Below are positions 34,498 through 44,653 of a stretch of 64,000 nt of DNA, piece by piece. Position numbers and translations under genes: made by a program. Location: NCBI GenBank assembly GCA_017547845.1, contig JAFYNZ010000028.1, forward strand, positions 1 to 64,000, in the 5' to 3' direction. The notes below the pieces were generated by a model that did not search any database, was not told the origin of the DNA, and was given only the letters and a program-made list of their open reading frames with translations. The first letter of the stretch is position 1; each line of letters starts with the position of its first letter. The DNA is from Muribaculaceae bacterium. Lineage in GTDB: Bacteria > Bacteroidota > Bacteroidia > Bacteroidales > Muribaculaceae.

Positions 34498-35946
34498 ATG
34501 GATTTCTGGAGCGACATAACTATCAATCAATGGATGACCTACATCTGCTTCGCAATCTACATTGCGATTATCATCAGTTGCATCTATGTCGTTCTGACCG
34601 AAAATCGCAACCCAATCAAGTCGCTTGCATGGGTAACGGTTTTGATTTTCCTTCCTGTAGTCGGATGGATTTTCTATCTATTCTTTGGACGCAGCCTCAA
34701 GGGTATGCAACTCATCTCTCGACACAAGAAACGCAAGCTGCTCAACACTCAGACTGAACATTGCCAAGACATCAGCACGCTCGACATCTCCGACCATAGC
34801 CGACAGATTATCAAACTCGCTCACTCCCTTTGTGGAGCAACGCTCTACGACCACAATGACATCGCCATTTATCACTCCGGCAGTGACAAATTTGATATGC
34901 TCAAAGAAGACTTGCGTAATGCTCAAAGATACATTCATCTACAGTACTACATATTCTCGAATGACCGAATAGGGAGAGAGATTGCCGAGATCCTGATTGA
35001 CAAAGCAAAGCAAGGAGTGAATGTCAACGTCATCTACGACCATGTGGGCAGCTTCAGCATCGACAGCAAGTTCTTCAAATCGCTATCTAAAGCCGGGGTT
35101 AATATCCATCCGTTCTTCCGCGTAACCTTCCCTCAACTTGCCAATCGCATCAATTGGCGCAACCACCGAAAGATTACAATCATAGATGGAAAGATAGGCT
35201 ATATCGGAGGCATGAACATCGCCGACCGATATGTATATGGCGCTAAAATAGGCAAAATATGGCGTGACACCCATGTAAGAACTACGGGTGGTATCGTTAA
35301 GGCATTGCAGCAATCGTTTGCTACAGACTGGAACTTCATCAACGACATTCTCCTTCTCGATAACGAGTCCGACACACGTCGCCAGGACACACCATCAAAG
35401 TTGCCGATGCAGCTCATCACCAGTGGACCGACATCGACATGGCCCAACATTGCCCTCGTATTCCACAAAGCAATCGCTGGAGCAAAAAAATCCATCTACA
35501 TTCAGACTCCTTATTTCCTCCCAACGGAGGCACTGATGCGTGCACTACTGACTGCCGCCCTTGCAAAAGTCGATGTTCGCATCATGATTCCGCGCAAGAG
35601 CGACTCCAAGATACTCAACTATGCATCATTCTCCTACATCGAAGAATGTCTTAAAGCCGGCATCAAAATCTACCTCTACGACAAAGGCATGATGCACTCC
35701 AAAAACCTAATTATCGACAACGAATTTGTATCTACCGGCTCGACCAATTTTGACTTCCGAAGTTTTGAACACAACTTCGAGGCCAACCTTCTGATCTACG
35801 ACAAAGAGACTACTACTCGAATGAAAGAAACATTCTTCGAAGACATAAAGGACTCCGTCAAACTATCGTTGTCGGCATGGCAACAACGTCCGAAAACTCA
35901 AAGCCTGATTGAGTCGATAGTGCGACTCTTCGCTCCGATACTCTAA
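34498..35946 (+). CDS. cls: Cardiolipin synthase
   Basis: 482 residues. Two N-terminal membrane helices (about 15-70, with LTENRNPIKSLAWVTVLIFLPVVGWIFYLFFGR, typical PLDc_N), then two phospholipase D domains with HKD motifs NHRKITIIDGKIGYIGGMN and HSKNLIIDNEFVSTGSTNFD. It joins phosphatidylglycerol to another lipid to form cardiolipin at the inner membrane. Stand-alone gene; the start leaves a leader of only about 9 nt if TACCTTAG is the -7 box. Confidence 0.95.
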   Translation: MDFWSDITINQWMTYICFAIYIAIIISCIYVVLTENRNPIKSLAWVTVLIFLPVVGWIFYLFFGRSLKGMQLISRHKKRKLLNTQTEHCQDISTLDISDHSRQIIKLAHSLCGATLYDHNDIAIYHSGSDKFDMLKEDLRNAQRYIHLQYYIFSNDRIGREIAEILIDKAKQGVNVNVIYDHVGSFSIDSKFFKSLSKAGVNIHPFFRVTFPQLANRINWRNHRKITIIDGKIGYIGGMNIADRYVYGAKIGKIWRDTHVRTTGGIVKALQQSFATDWNFINDILLLDNESDTRRQDTPSKLPMQLITSGPTSTWPNIALVFHKAIAGAKKSIYIQTPYFLPTEALMRALLTAALAKVDVRIMIPRKSDSKILNYASFSYIEECLKAGIKIYLYDKGMMHSKNLIIDNEFVSTGSTNFDFRSFEHNFEANLLIYDKETTTRMKETFFEDIKDSVKLSLSAWQQRPKTQSLIESIVRLFAPIL

Positions 35947-36140
35947 TACATCCAGCCTCACAAAAGCAACCATCAGAAATTAGCGACCTAATGGTCGAAA
36001 TTACAAACTTGTCAGGACTGTCCAAGCATGGCTGGTCCTTTTGTATGCATCTCAGACTCACTTTTGGGAACAGTATCCAGTATCTCCTACTGGGTCTTTT
36101 CTTAGTGTAACACTATATCAGGACGGGACATCCATAACGA
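35947..36140. other. Gap between cls and rplQ without a gene
   Basis: No open frame with protein character. Weak pairing GGAC-TGTCC (about 36017-36022) and an AGTATC/ACTGGG-rich part are seen but no promoter-terminator pair. Confidence 0.5.
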
Positions 36141-36170
36141 CAAAAAAGACCGCCCCATGGGACGGTCTTC
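36141..36170 (-). terminator. Terminator at the end of the ribosomal cluster
   Basis: AAGACCG (36147-36153) pairs with CGGTCTT (36164-36170), inner CCC/GGG; on the minus strand a T6 run follows (36148-36143). It lies 27 bp past the rplQ stop. Confidence 0.88.
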
Positions 36171-36196
36171 TATATCTGATGTCGTATGACTCAAGA

Positions 36197-36661
36197 TTAT
36201 TCTGCAGTTTCAGCTGGAGCTTCAGCAGCAGGAGCTGCCTTTTTGCTGCGTGAACGGCGAGTCTTAGGAGCCTTCTTCTCAGCCTTATCCTTGAGCATAG
36301 CTTCGTTGAAGTCTACGAGCTCGATGAAGCAAGTTTCAGCGTTGTCACCAAGACGGTTGCCAGTCTTAAGAATACGAGTGTAACCACCGTTACGTTCAGC
36401 GATCTTATCTGCCACTACACCGAAGAGTTCCTTCACAGCTTCCTTGTTTTGGAGGTAGCTGAACACGAGGCGACGGTTAGCCATGTCATCTTTCTTAGCG
36501 CGATTGATGATAGGCTCAGCGAAGATACGGAGCGCCTTTGCTTTAGCAACAGTTGTATTGATTCTCTTATGCATGATAAGAGAGATAGTCATATTAGCCA
36601 ACATCGCGTCACGATGTGCCTTCTTACGACCTAAGTGATTGAATTTTTTATTGTGTCTCAT
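36197..36661 (-). CDS. rplQ: 50S ribosomal protein L17
   Basis: 154 residues against 127 in E. coli. The core ([54 protein letters not shown]) is standard; the extra is a C-terminal tail from about 130, [12 protein letters not shown]-rich and probably disordered, common in Bacteroidota. Last gene of the alpha section. Confidence 0.98.
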   Translation of the reverse strand: MRHNKKFNHLGRKKAHRDAMLANMTISLIMHKRINTTVAKAKALRIFAEPIINRAKKDDMANRRLVFSYLQNKEAVKELFGVVADKIAERNGGYTRILKTGNRLGDNAETCFIELVDFNEAMLKDKAEKKAPKTRRSRSKKAAPAAEAPAETAE

Positions 36662-36666
36662 CGTTT

Positions 36667-37665
36667 TTAGTCTTTATCTAATTTATACTTTGAAATGTCC
36701 ATGTCGAAAGATAAGTTCAAGTTTGCGAGCAACTCATCAAGCTCTGTGAGTGACTTCTTACCGAAGTTGCGGAACTTCAACAAGTCTTGCTTGTTGTACT
36801 TCACCAATTCGCCAAGAGTTTCCACTTCAGCAGATTTCAAGCAGTTGAGTGCGCGTACAGAAAGATCCATATCGACAAGCTTGCTCTTAAGCAATTGACG
36901 CATGTGAAGCACTTCTTCATCGAATTCGTTTGATGCATCTTCTACTGGCGACTCGAGTGTAATCTTGTCGTCGCTGAAGAGCATGAAGTGATGGATAAGT
37001 ATCTTCGCTGCTTCTTTGAGAGCATCTTGAGGTTGAATTGATCCGTCTGTAGTAACTTCCAACACAAGTTTTTCGTAGTCGGTCTTTTGTTCTACACGGA
37101 AGTTTTCGACTGCATACTTCACGTTCTTAATAGGAGTGTAGATTGAGTCGATTGCAATCGTGTTGAGCTCATCACCGCAATACATTTCGCGATTTTCATC
37201 GGCTGGAACCCAACCACGACCCTTGTTGATGCAGAATTCCATTTGGAAGCCTGCCTTAGAGTCGAGGTGGCATATTTCCAATTCCGGATTCAATACTTCG
37301 AATCCTGTCAAAACTTTGTTGAGGTCACCGGCTTTGAACACATCTTGACCCGACACGTTGACTGTCGCCTTTTCGGTCTCTGTCTCTTCAACAATCTGCT
37401 TGAAGCGGACTTGCTTAAGGTTTAGGATGATGTTTGTCACATCCTCTCTAACTCCCGGGATAGTTCCCAACTCGTGTGCAACGCCATCGATGCGGATTGT
37501 GCAGATTGCAAAACCCTCCAATGAAGAGAGCAATATGCGACGCAATGCGTTACCTACGGTCTGACCATAACCAGGCTCCAAAGGCCTAAACTCAAACTTA
37601 CCGTAGAAGTTATCAGCCTCCAACATTAAAACTTTGTCAGGTTTCTGAAATGCTAAAATAGCCAT
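36667..37665 (-). CDS. rpoA: RNA polymerase alpha subunit
   Basis: 332 residues. N-terminal assembly domain with [18 protein letters not shown] and a C-terminal domain (about 260-320) with [37 protein letters not shown], which contacts UP elements and activators. Gap to rplQ is 5 bp. Confidence 0.99.
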   Translation of the reverse strand: MAILAFQKPDKVLMLEADNFYGKFEFRPLEPGYGQTVGNALRRILLSSLEGFAICTIRIDGVAHELGTIPGVREDVTNIILNLKQVRFKQIVEETETEKATVNVSGQDVFKAGDLNKVLTGFEVLNPELEICHLDSKAGFQMEFCINKGRGWVPADENREMYCGDELNTIAIDSIYTPIKNVKYAVENFRVEQKTDYEKLVLEVTTDGSIQPQDALKEAAKILIHHFMLFSDDKITLESPVEDASNEFDEEVLHMRQLLKSKLVDMDLSVRALNCLKSAEVETLGELVKYNKQDLLKFRNFGKKSLTELDELLANLNLSFDMDISKYKLDKD

Positions 37666-37681
37666 GGATCTCTATAATTTA

Positions 37682-38287
37682 TTATTTAGAATACAACTCA
37701 ACGATCAACTGTTCCTTAATTGTTTCAGGAATATCTTCTCTTTGTGGAAGATGGAGGAATTTACCACCCTTTACGCTTTCGTCCCACTCGATCCAAGGAT
37801 ACTTGCTGTGGTTGAAGCCTGCAAGGCAGTCTGCGATTACTTCGAGTGACTTAGACTTTTCACGTACTGCTACTACGTCACCAGGCTTTACCTGATATGA
37901 TGCGATGTTCACTACTGCACCATTCACTGTGATGTGCTTGTGAAGTACGATTTGACGTGCTGCTGGACGTGTAGGTGCTATACCCAAACGATATACAACG
38001 TTGTCGAGACGGCTTTCGAGCAATTGCAAAAGCACTTCACCGGTAATACCCTTTGTGCGTGCTGCCTTGTCGAAGAGGTTGCGGAATTGACGTTCCAATA
38101 CACCGTAAGTGTATTTTGCTTTCTGCTTTTCGCGCAACTGAATACCATACTCAGATGTTTTCTTTCTACGGTTTACACCGTGTTGACCAGGAGGATAGTT
38201 TTTCTTGCTGAGAACCTTATCCTCGCCATAAATAGCCTCGCCGAATTTGCGGGCGATTCTTGATTTTGGACCAGTATATCTTGCCAT
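37682..38287 (-). CDS. rpsD: 30S ribosomal protein S4
   Basis: 201 residues. [21 protein letters not shown], an S4 RNA-binding domain (about 95-155, [34 protein letters not shown]) and a C-terminal YSK end. The N-terminal zinc cysteines of some S4 proteins are absent. S4 is a primary 16S binder and, in E. coli and Bacillus, represses its own mRNA. It is preceded by a 142-nt structured gap. Confidence 0.98.
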   Translation of the reverse strand: MARYTGPKSRIARKFGEAIYGEDKVLSKKNYPPGQHGVNRRKKTSEYGIQLREKQKAKYTYGVLERQFRNLFDKAARTKGITGEVLLQLLESRLDNVVYRLGIAPTRPAARQIVLHKHITVNGAVVNIASYQVKPGDVVAVREKSKSLEVIADCLAGFNHSKYPWIEWDESVKGGKFLHLPQREDIPETIKEQLIVELYSK

Positions 38288-38319
38288 TGTTTTTGCTTTT
38301 AATTTAAATTAAAGTCTAA

Positions 38320-38394
38320 AGTGTCGCTCCTTAGCGCAGCCGCGACTATCGAGAGAAAGCTGATCAGATAGTCTATTCGCATTCAGAGCGCACT
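38320..38394 (-). promoter_or_regulatory. Structured RNA element before rpsD (candidate S4 site)
   Basis: The rpsK-rpsD gap (38288-38429) is one of the two longest in the cluster. In the mRNA, AGTG-CGCTC (38394-38386) pairs with GAGCG-A-CACT (38329-38320), 9 bp with one bulge, and encloses GACTATC (38373-38367) paired with GATAGTC (38350-38344). The element ends about 30 nt before the rpsD start. No -7 box is seen in the gap, which argues for an RNA role rather than an internal promoter. Confidence 0.55.
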
Positions 38395-38429
38395 ATAAGG
38401 TTTTAATCTAAGAAAAAATTAATTTGTTA

Positions 38430-38819
38430 TTAAACTCTTCTTCTCTTAGGAGGACGGCAACCGTTGTGTGGAAGTGGTGTAACGTCGATGATTTCTGTAA
38501 CTTCGATACCAGCACCGTGTACTGTACGAATTGCAGACTCGCGACCATTACCTGGACCCTTAACATATGCCTTTACCTTACGCAAACCAAGGTCGAAAGC
38601 AACCTTAGCGCAATCTTGAGCTGCCATTTGAGCTGCATACGGAGTATTCTTCTTTGATCCGCGGAAGCCCATCTTACCAGCTGAAGACCATGAAATTACT
38701 TGACCTTCTCCATTTGTCAAGCATACGATGATGTTGTTGAAAGATGAGTGAACGTGAAGTTGACCCATTGCGTCAACCTTAACATTTCTCTTCTTTGCTG
38801 CGACTGTCTTTTTTGCCAT
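38430..38819 (-). CDS. rpsK: 30S ribosomal protein S11
   Basis: 129 residues; [43 protein letters not shown] and the [11 protein letters not shown] end are diagnostic. S11 lies in the platform near the mRNA exit. 9 bp after rpsM. Confidence 0.99.
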   Translation of the reverse strand: MAKKTVAAKKRNVKVDAMGQLHVHSSFNNIIVCLTNGEGQVISWSSAGKMGFRGSKKNTPYAAQMAAQDCAKVAFDLGLRKVKAYVKGPGNGRESAIRTVHGAGIEVTEIIDVTPLPHNGCRPPKRRRV

Positions 38820-38828
38820 ACTTTAATT

Positions 38829-39209
38829 TTATTTAGTAGCTTTTTTCTTATTAGCAACTGTTTTCTTACGTCCCTTACGTGTACGTGCGTTGTTCTTTGT
38901 GCTTTGTCCACGAAGTGGAAGACCGATACGGTGACGGATACCACGGTAGCAACCGATATCCATGAGACGCTTAATGTTAAGCTGGATTTCTGAACGAAGG
39001 TCACCTTCTACCTTGTAGTTAGCTTGGATCACTTCACGAACTGCTGCTGCTTGGTCGTCTGTCCAGTCTTTTACTTTGATATCACGGTCAACGCCTGCCT
39101 TAGTCAAAATTGTGTTGGCTGCACTGCGTCCAATACCGAAGATATATGTCAAGGCTATTTCACCTCTTTTGTTTTGCGGCAAATCTACGCCGACGATTCT
39201 TACTGCCAT
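38829..39209 (-). CDS. rpsM: 30S ribosomal protein S13
   Basis: 126 residues; [29 protein letters not shown] and [29 protein letters not shown] mark S13, the head protein touching the P-site tRNA and bridge B1. Lysine-rich tail. Confidence 0.99.
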   Translation of the reverse strand: MAVRIVGVDLPQNKRGEIALTYIFGIGRSAANTILTKAGVDRDIKVKDWTDDQAAAVREVIQANYKVEGDLRSEIQLNIKRLMDIGCYRGIRHRIGLPLRGQSTKNNARTRKGRKKTVANKKKATK

Positions 39210-39241
39210 ATTGTCTGATTACAATTTTTTAAGGAATAAAA

Positions 39242-39358
39242 TTATCCTTGACGTTGTTTATATTTTGGATTCTTTTTGTTGATCACATACAATCTACCCT
39301 TGCGACGAACAATCTTGCTGTCTGGGGTACGCTTCTTTACTGAGGCTCTTACTTTCAT
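39242..39358 (-). CDS. rpmJ: 50S ribosomal protein L36
   Basis: 38 residues, too short for common ORF cut-offs. It begins [20 protein letters not shown] and ends NPKYKQRQG. The zinc ligands C-x2-C...C-x4-H of the C+ paralogue are absent ([17 protein letters not shown]), so this is the zinc-free form. Placed between infA and rpsM as in other bacteria. Confidence 0.95.
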   Translation of the reverse strand: MKVRASVKKRTPDSKIVRRKGRLYVINKKNPKYKQRQG

Positions 39359-39373
39359 ATCTTGTTTCTTTTA

Positions 39374-39592
39374 TTATTTATATCTAAAAGCGATTCTTCC
39401 CTTTGATAAGTCGTAAGGCGACATTTCGACTCTTACCTTATCGCCAGGCAAAATTTTAATGTAATGCATACGCATCTTTCCTGAGATGTGAGCGGTGATC
39501 ACGTGACCATTTTCCAACTCTACCTTAAACATTGCATTTGACAATGCTTCAAGGATTACACCATCTTGTTCGATTGCAGCTTGTTTTGCCAT
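39374..39592 (-). CDS. infA: Translation initiation factor IF-1
   Basis: 72 residues, one S1-like OB fold: [60 protein letters not shown]. It blocks the A site during initiation. 14 bp after map. Confidence 0.99.
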   Translation of the reverse strand: MAKQAAIEQDGVILEALSNAMFKVELENGHVITAHISGKMRMHYIKILPGDKVRVEMSPYDLSKGRIAFRYK

Positions 39593-39606
39593 ATAAGTTG
39601 TTTGCG

Positions 39607-40389
39607 TTAAATAAATCTATCTCCGAGTGCTTCTTTTATATAATCAAAGGTTGTCAAGATCTCTGTCTGTCCATCTACGATTGCAATCGTATGCTCATAG
39701 TGAGCTGATGGCTTTCTATCCTTGGTGCGACATTGCCATCCATCACGCTCGATAACGATATTCTTGCTTCCAAGATTAATCATTGGCTCGATTGCGATAC
39801 ACATGCCATTGCGCAACACCGGTCCGATACCTCGACGACCATAGTTAGGCACTTCAGGATCTTCATGCATCTTCTTGCCGATGCCATGACCACACATCTC
39901 ACGAACCACTCCATAACCGTGCTTTTCGCAGAATGTCTGGATAGCATTTGCAATATCACCGATGCGCTTTCCTTCTTGTGCTGCTGCGATGCCCTTGTAC
40001 AATGACTCTTTTGTCACACGACAAAGCTCCATCACCTTTTCGTCAACTTCTCCGACAGCGAACGTATAACATGTATCGCCGTGGAAGCCGTTGAGTTCTA
40101 CAACACAATCCGTGCCAATTATATCCCCTTCCTTCAATACATATGAACTTGGAAAACCATGTACCACTGTTTCGTTGACCTCAATGCAAAGAGTGCCAGG
40201 GAAACCACCATATCCTAAACATGCAGGTTTACCACCATTGTCCAAGATGAACTCGCGAGCAATAGTGTCGAGCTTCAGAGTAGTAACTCCCGGAGCCACC
40301 CACTTGGCTACTTCACCAAGTGTCTGGCTCACAAGAGTGTTTGCTGCTCTCATCAACTCAAGTTCTTCTGATGTTTTGAGATAGATCAT
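39607..40389 (-). CDS. map: Type I methionine aminopeptidase
   Basis: 260 residues. Metal ligands appear in [19 protein letters not shown] (Asp, Asp), [12 protein letters not shown] (His), IEPMINLGS (Glu) and [10 protein letters not shown] (Glu region). It removes the initiator Met. No N-terminal zinc finger. Between secY and infA, as in many spc operons. Confidence 0.98.
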   Translation of the reverse strand: MIYLKTSEELELMRAANTLVSQTLGEVAKWVAPGVTTLKLDTIAREFILDNGGKPACLGYGGFPGTLCIEVNETVVHGFPSSYVLKEGDIIGTDCVVELNGFHGDTCYTFAVGEVDEKVMELCRVTKESLYKGIAAAQEGKRIGDIANAIQTFCEKHGYGVVREMCGHGIGKKMHEDPEVPNYGRRGIGPVLRNGMCIAIEPMINLGSKNIVIERDGWQCRTKDRKPSAHYEHTIAIVDGQTEILTTFDYIKEALGDRFI

Positions 40390-40419
40390 TTACTTTTTAT
40401 ATAGTTTAAAAAGTTACAA

Positions 40420-41757
40420 TTAGAATGCTGCATTACCGGTTGTACGACCTTTGATTCTGCCGTCCTTCATCAATCCATCATAGTGACGCATCAACAAGTG
40501 ACCTTCGATAATACGAAGAGTGTCGAGAATCACGCCAACCAAAATAAGAAGAGACGTACCACCGAAGAATTGAGCAAAACTGCTATTAAGACCACACACT
40601 GTAGCGATCGCTGGAAGGATTGCCACGATGCCAAGGAAGATAGATCCAGGCAATGTGATGCGCGACATAATAGAGTCAAGATAATCCACTGTCGGCTTAC
40701 CTGGCTTAACACCAGGGATAAATCCGTTGTTACGCTTCATATCTTCTGCCATCTGAGCTGGACGCACTGTGATGGCTGTATAGAAATATGTAAATGCCAC
40801 AATCATCAAGAAGTACACGAGGTTGTACCAAAAGCCATACATATCTGTGAATGCACGTGCTACTGCGCTTTCACCACCTGTGAAACCTGTAAGTGTGATT
40901 GGGATGAACATAATCGCTTGTGCGAAGATGATTGGCATAACGCCGGCTGCATTTACCTTCAATGGGATGTATTGACGTGCACCGCCATATTGCTTGTTGC
41001 CGACAATGCGCTTAGCATATTGTACAGGCACTTTGCGAGTACCTTGAACCAACAATACTGCGCCTGCGATTACAGCAAGCAAGATGATGATTTCAACCAA
41101 GAATACGATAAGACCACCAGCCTCTGAGTTGAGAAGACGACCTGTAAACTCTTGGATGAATGCTTGTGGGAGACGAGCAATGATACCCACCAAGATGATG
41201 AATGAAATACCATTACCGATACCCTTTTGATCGATGCGTTCGCCAAGCCACATGATAAACATAGAGCCTGCAGCCAAGATGATAGTCATATAAGCTATCG
41301 TCCAGAAACCAAGTTCTACGTTACCACCTGCAGACATAACTTGATACTTCAAGTTAAGAAGATAAGCAGGACCTTGCACCAAGAGAATCAACACTGTCAA
41401 ATAGCGAGTGTACTGATTCATCTTCATGCGGCCACTTTCTCCTTCGCGCTGCATCTTCTGGAATGCCGGCAATACCATACCCAACAACTGAATCACGATA
41501 GACGCAGTGATGTAAGGCATGATACCCAACGCAAAGATAGAAGCTTGAGCAAATGCACCACCCGAGAACATGTCGAGGAGTTGCATCAAGCCATCTTTGG
41601 TGAAGTCTTTGAGTGCCATGAGTTCGTTAGGGTCGATACCCGGGAGAACTACGTAGCAACCAAAGCGATAGATAATCACAAGCAAAAGGGTGATACCGAT
41701 TCGCTTGCGAAGATCTTCGACGCTCCAGATATTTTTAACTGTTTGAATAAATCCCAT
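40420..41757 (-). CDS. secY: Protein translocase subunit SecY
   Basis: 445 residues with ten membrane helices. GGAFAQASIFALGIMPYITASIVIQLL, GTRKVPVQYAKRIVG and NNGFIPGVKPGKPT are the classic segments; the plug helix and cytoplasmic loop C5 for SecA binding are in place. No adk gene follows, unlike E. coli-distant Firmicutes clusters. Confidence 0.98.
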   Translation of the reverse strand: MGFIQTVKNIWSVEDLRKRIGITLLLVIIYRFGCYVVLPGIDPNELMALKDFTKDGLMQLLDMFSGGAFAQASIFALGIMPYITASIVIQLLGMVLPAFQKMQREGESGRMKMNQYTRYLTVLILLVQGPAYLLNLKYQVMSAGGNVELGFWTIAYMTIILAAGSMFIMWLGERIDQKGIGNGISFIILVGIIARLPQAFIQEFTGRLLNSEAGGLIVFLVEIIILLAVIAGAVLLVQGTRKVPVQYAKRIVGNKQYGGARQYIPLKVNAAGVMPIIFAQAIMFIPITLTGFTGGESAVARAFTDMYGFWYNLVYFLMIVAFTYFYTAITVRPAQMAEDMKRNNGFIPGVKPGKPTVDYLDSIMSRITLPGSIFLGIVAILPAIATVCGLNSSFAQFFGGTSLLILVGVILDTLRIIEGHLLMRHYDGLMKDGRIKGRTTGNAAF

Positions 41758-41763
41758 TGTTTA

Positions 41764-42210
41764 TTATTTTTTAGTTACTGTACCACCTGCTGCAACGATT
41801 GCTTCTTCAGCTTTCTTAGAGAAGGCATTAGCCTCTACTTCGAGAGCGCGAGTCAAAGCGCCATTACCAAGCACCTTAACAAGCTGATTCTTAGAAACCA
41901 ATCCTGCTGCCAACAAGTCAGCAACTGTAATCTTGCTCAAGTTCTTAGCTGTAGCCAAGTCTTCGAGCACATTGAGATTAATAGCTTTGTATTCAACTCG
42001 GTTGAAATTCTTGAAACCGAATTTAGGAACACGACGTTGCAAAGGCATTTGACCACCTTCAAAACCTACTTTGTGCTTGTAGCCTGAACGTGATTTAGCA
42101 CCCTTATGACCACGTGTAGAAGTGCCACCGTAGCCTGAACCTGGACCGCGTCCTATTCTCTTCCTGTCTTTGTTGCTGCCAACTGCAGGTTGCAAATTAC
42201 TTAAATCCAT
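41764..42210 (-). CDS. rplO: 50S ribosomal protein L15
   Basis: 148 residues: [34 protein letters not shown]-type glycine-rich start, [20 protein letters not shown]. 6 bp before secY. Confidence 0.98.
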   Translation of the reverse strand: MDLSNLQPAVGSNKDRKRIGRGPGSGYGGTSTRGHKGAKSRSGYKHKVGFEGGQMPLQRRVPKFGFKNFNRVEYKAINLNVLEDLATAKNLSKITVADLLAAGLVSKNQLVKVLGNGALTRALEVEANAFSKKAEEAIVAAGGTVTKK

Positions 42211-42224
42211 ATTCTTATACTTTT

Positions 42225-42404
42225 TTAGGCGTTGGTCACTTCAACCAAGTGACGTACTTTGTTTACCATTCCCATTACTGCAGGAGAATCCTCCTTAACC
42301 ACTACTTGATTCATCTTTCTCAATCCAAGAGCATCAAGCGTTCTCTTTTGAACGGCCGGACAATTGATGCGGCTCTTAATTTGTTTAATCTTAATCTGTG
42401 CCAT
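42225..42404 (-). CDS. rpmD: 50S ribosomal protein L30
   Basis: 59 residues from [13 protein letters not shown]. An upstream in-frame TTG (42410) could add two residues, but ATG 42404 is the family start. [19 protein letters not shown] is the L30 core. Confidence 0.96.
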   Translation of the reverse strand: MAQIKIKQIKSRINCPAVQKRTLDALGLRKMNQVVVKEDSPAVMGMVNKVRHLVEVTNA

Positions 42405-42412
42405 GTTCAATA

Positions 42413-42934
42413 TTATTTGCCGTTAAACACTTTTTCTACTGATACTCCACGGTGTTGAGCGACTTGAGCTGGGCTACGCATTTCGCCAAGCGCTGCGATA
42501 GTCGCCTTAACCAAGTTGTGAGGGTTAGAAGAACCCTTAGATTTTGCAAGTACGTCGGTGATACCAACACTTTCAAATACGGCACGCATCGCACCACCAG
42601 CCTTTACTCCGGTACCGGTAGATGCTGGCTTCATCAATACGCGTGAGCCACCGAATTTTGCAACTTGCTCGTGTGGAATTGTACCTTTGTGAACAGGTAC
42701 ACGGATAAGGTTTTTCTTAGCTGCTTCTACGCCCTTTGCAATTGCTGCAGTGACTTCATTAGCCTTACCAAGACCCCAGCCTACGATGCCATCTTCGTTA
42801 CCTACAACTACGATAGCCGCGAAACTGAAAGCACGTCCACCCTTTGTAACCTTAGTTACGCGGTTGATGGCTACAAGACGGTCCTTCAATTCCAAATCAT
42901 TTGTTGACTTTACTCTGTTATTCTTATTTGCCAT
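42413..42934 (-). CDS. rpsE: 30S ribosomal protein S5
   Basis: 173 residues: double-stranded RNA-binding N-domain ([23 protein letters not shown]) and C-domain ([24 protein letters not shown]). Part of the decoding-fidelity region. Confidence 0.99.
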   Translation of the reverse strand: MANKNNRVKSTNDLELKDRLVAINRVTKVTKGGRAFSFAAIVVVGNEDGIVGWGLGKANEVTAAIAKGVEAAKKNLIRVPVHKGTIPHEQVAKFGGSRVLMKPASTGTGVKAGGAMRAVFESVGITDVLAKSKGSSNPHNLVKATIAALGEMRSPAQVAQHRGVSVEKVFNGK

Positions 42935-42942
42935 GATTTCAA

Positions 42943-43284
42943 TTAAAATTTAAGACCGGCTTTGCGTGCTGCATCGGCCAATGATTTTACTCTACCATGG
43001 AAAAGGTAACCATTTCTGTCGAATACAACTTCTGTGATACCCATTTCCAATGCTTTCTTAGCAATTACTTCACCCACCTTTTCTGAGATTTCGCATTTTG
43101 TACCTTCTGCAATACCCTTTGAAGATGCTGCACAAAGTGTCTTACCTGCTAAGTCATCGATGAGCTGAACATAGATTGCCTTGTTACTGCGAAATACTGT
43201 CATACGTGGACGTTGTGCAGTGCCTGAAATTTTACCGCGGATGCGGGTTTTAATTTTTTGTCTTCTTGCTATCTTAGATACCAT
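42943..43284 (-). CDS. rplR: 50S ribosomal protein L18
   Basis: 113 residues: [34 protein letters not shown], then [24 protein letters not shown]. Binds 5S rRNA with L5. Confidence 0.98.
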   Translation of the reverse strand: MVSKIARRQKIKTRIRGKISGTAQRPRMTVFRSNKAIYVQLIDDLAGKTLCAASSKGIAEGTKCEISEKVGEVIAKKALEMGITEVVFDRNGYLFHGRVKSLADAARKAGLKF

Positions 43285-43300
43285 GATTTCTTAATTTTAA

Positions 43301-43855
43301 TTATTTAGCACTTGCTGATTTACCCGACTTACGACGAATAATTTCACCAACAAACTTGATACCCTTACCCTTATATGGTTCAGGCTTGCGCAATGAGCGG
43401 ATCTTTGCACATACTTGACCAAGCAATTGCTTGTCAGCAGACTCAAGAATGATAAGTGGGTTCTTATTTCTTTCAGTCTTAGCCTCAACCTTAATCTCTT
43501 TAGGCATCTTAATATAAATCGCGTGAGAGAAACCGAGAGCCAATTCAAGTACTTGACCAGTAGATGTCGCACGATAACCTACGCCGACAAGTTCCATTTC
43601 CTTCTTGTAGCCTTCTGATACACCAACCACCATGTTGTTGATCAATGCACGATAGAGACCGTGAAGTGAACGGTGTTCGCGGTTGTCGCTTGGACGAGTC
43701 AACTCGATAACGCCATCTTCAATTGCTACATTGATTTCTGGGTTAACATATTGTGAGAGCTCACCCTTAGGGCCTTTTACTGTTACTACGTTGTCCTTAA
43801 CCTGGATGCTTACGCCAGCAGGTACTGTAATCGGTGCTTTACCTATTCTTGACAT
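43301..43855 (-). CDS. rplF: 50S ribosomal protein L6
   Basis: 184 residues, two repeated L6 folds; MSRIGKAPITVPAGVSIQV, then EPYKGKGIKFVGEIIRRKSGKSA. A GGAGGT-like run (AAGGAGG, minus strand near 43866-43860) precedes the ATG, unusually strong for a Bacteroidota gene. Confidence 0.98.
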   Translation of the reverse strand: MSRIGKAPITVPAGVSIQVKDNVVTVKGPKGELSQYVNPEINVAIEDGVIELTRPSDNREHRSLHGLYRALINNMVVGVSEGYKKEMELVGVGYRATSTGQVLELALGFSHAIYIKMPKEIKVEAKTERNKNPLIILESADKQLLGQVCAKIRSLRKPEPYKGKGIKFVGEIIRRKSGKSASAK

Positions 43856-43873
43856 ATCAATACCTCCTTCCGA

Positions 43874-44272
43874 TTAATAAACATAACACAATACTTCGCC
43901 ACCAATCTTTCTCTCTTTAGCTTCCTTGTTGGTCATAACGCCTTGAGAAGTAGAAATGATAGCAATACCTAAACCATTCAATACGCGTGGCATTTCTTTG
44001 TAGCCAGTGTATTGACGAAGACCTGGACGAGATACGCGACCAAGTGCCTTGATTGCGTTCACCTTGTCTACTGGATCATACTTAAGCGCAATTTTGATTG
44101 CACCTGAAGGAGTGTTGTTCTCAACAAATTTGTAGTTGAGGATGTAACCCTGTTCGAACAGGATCTTTGTGATCTCCTTCTTCATTTTTGAAGCAGGAAC
44201 TTCTACTACACGGTGACCCGCCTTGATTGCGTTCCTGAGTCTTGTTAAATAATCTGCTATTGGATCAGTCAT
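43874..44272 (-). CDS. rpsH: 30S ribosomal protein S8
   Basis: 132 residues: MTDPIADYLTRLRNAIKAGH, LGIAIISTSQGVMTNKEAKERKIGGEVLCYV. S8 is the primary binder of 16S helix 21 and in E. coli the repressor of the spc operon. A 75-nt gap with a hairpin lies before it. Confidence 0.99.
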   Translation of the reverse strand: MTDPIADYLTRLRNAIKAGHRVVEVPASKMKKEITKILFEQGYILNYKFVENNTPSGAIKIALKYDPVDKVNAIKALGRVSRPGLRQYTGYKEMPRVLNGLGIAIISTSQGVMTNKEAKERKIGGEVLCYVY

Positions 44273-44288
44273 TTTTTTGATGTTTTAA

Positions 44289-44312
44289 ATTGATTCAGAT
44301 GTACTGAACAAT
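44289..44312 (-). promoter_or_regulatory. Hairpin before rpsH (candidate S8 site)
   Basis: In the mRNA ATTG-TTCAG (44312-44304) pairs with CTGAA-T-CAAT (44298-44289) around loop TACAT: 9 bp with one bulge, 16 nt before the rpsH start. The 75-nt rpsN-rpsH gap is the third longest in the cluster. Function is inferred from position and the known habit of S8. Confidence 0.4.
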
Positions 44313-44347
44313 ATTTAATACTCTCTTTATTGATTTCGATGTAAAAA

Positions 44348-44650
44348 TTACCAACTTGCTTTCTTCACACCTGGAATAAGGCCTGCTGATGCCATTTCAC
44401 GGAATTGAATACGTGAGATGCCGAATTGACGCATGAAACCTTTTGGACGTCCGGTGATTGAGCAGCGATTGTGAAGACGCACACGTGAAGCATTCTTAGG
44501 AAGCTTTTGGAGCTTTGTAAGAGCTTCGTAATCGATGTTGCCGTTTTCGTCTGCGAGGGCAGCCTTCTTAAGCGCAGCCTTACGTTCTGCGTATTTAGCC
44601 ACCATTCTTTGACGCTTCACTTCGCGGGCTTTCATTGATTCTTTTGCCAT
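44348..44650 (-). CDS. rpsN: 30S ribosomal protein S14
   Basis: 100-residue zinc-independent long form: [53 protein letters not shown]; no CxxC zinc pair. Confidence 0.98.
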   Translation of the reverse strand: MAKESMKAREVKRQRMVAKYAERKAALKKAALADENGNIDYEALTKLQKLPKNASRVRLHNRCSITGRPKGFMRQFGISRIQFREMASAGLIPGVKKASW

Positions 44651-44653
44651 ATC

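Noticed and set aside
40483-42087. 214- and 286-codon plus-strand frames opposite secY and rplO
   Set aside because: Antisense of conserved genes; Cys/His-rich shadow composition.
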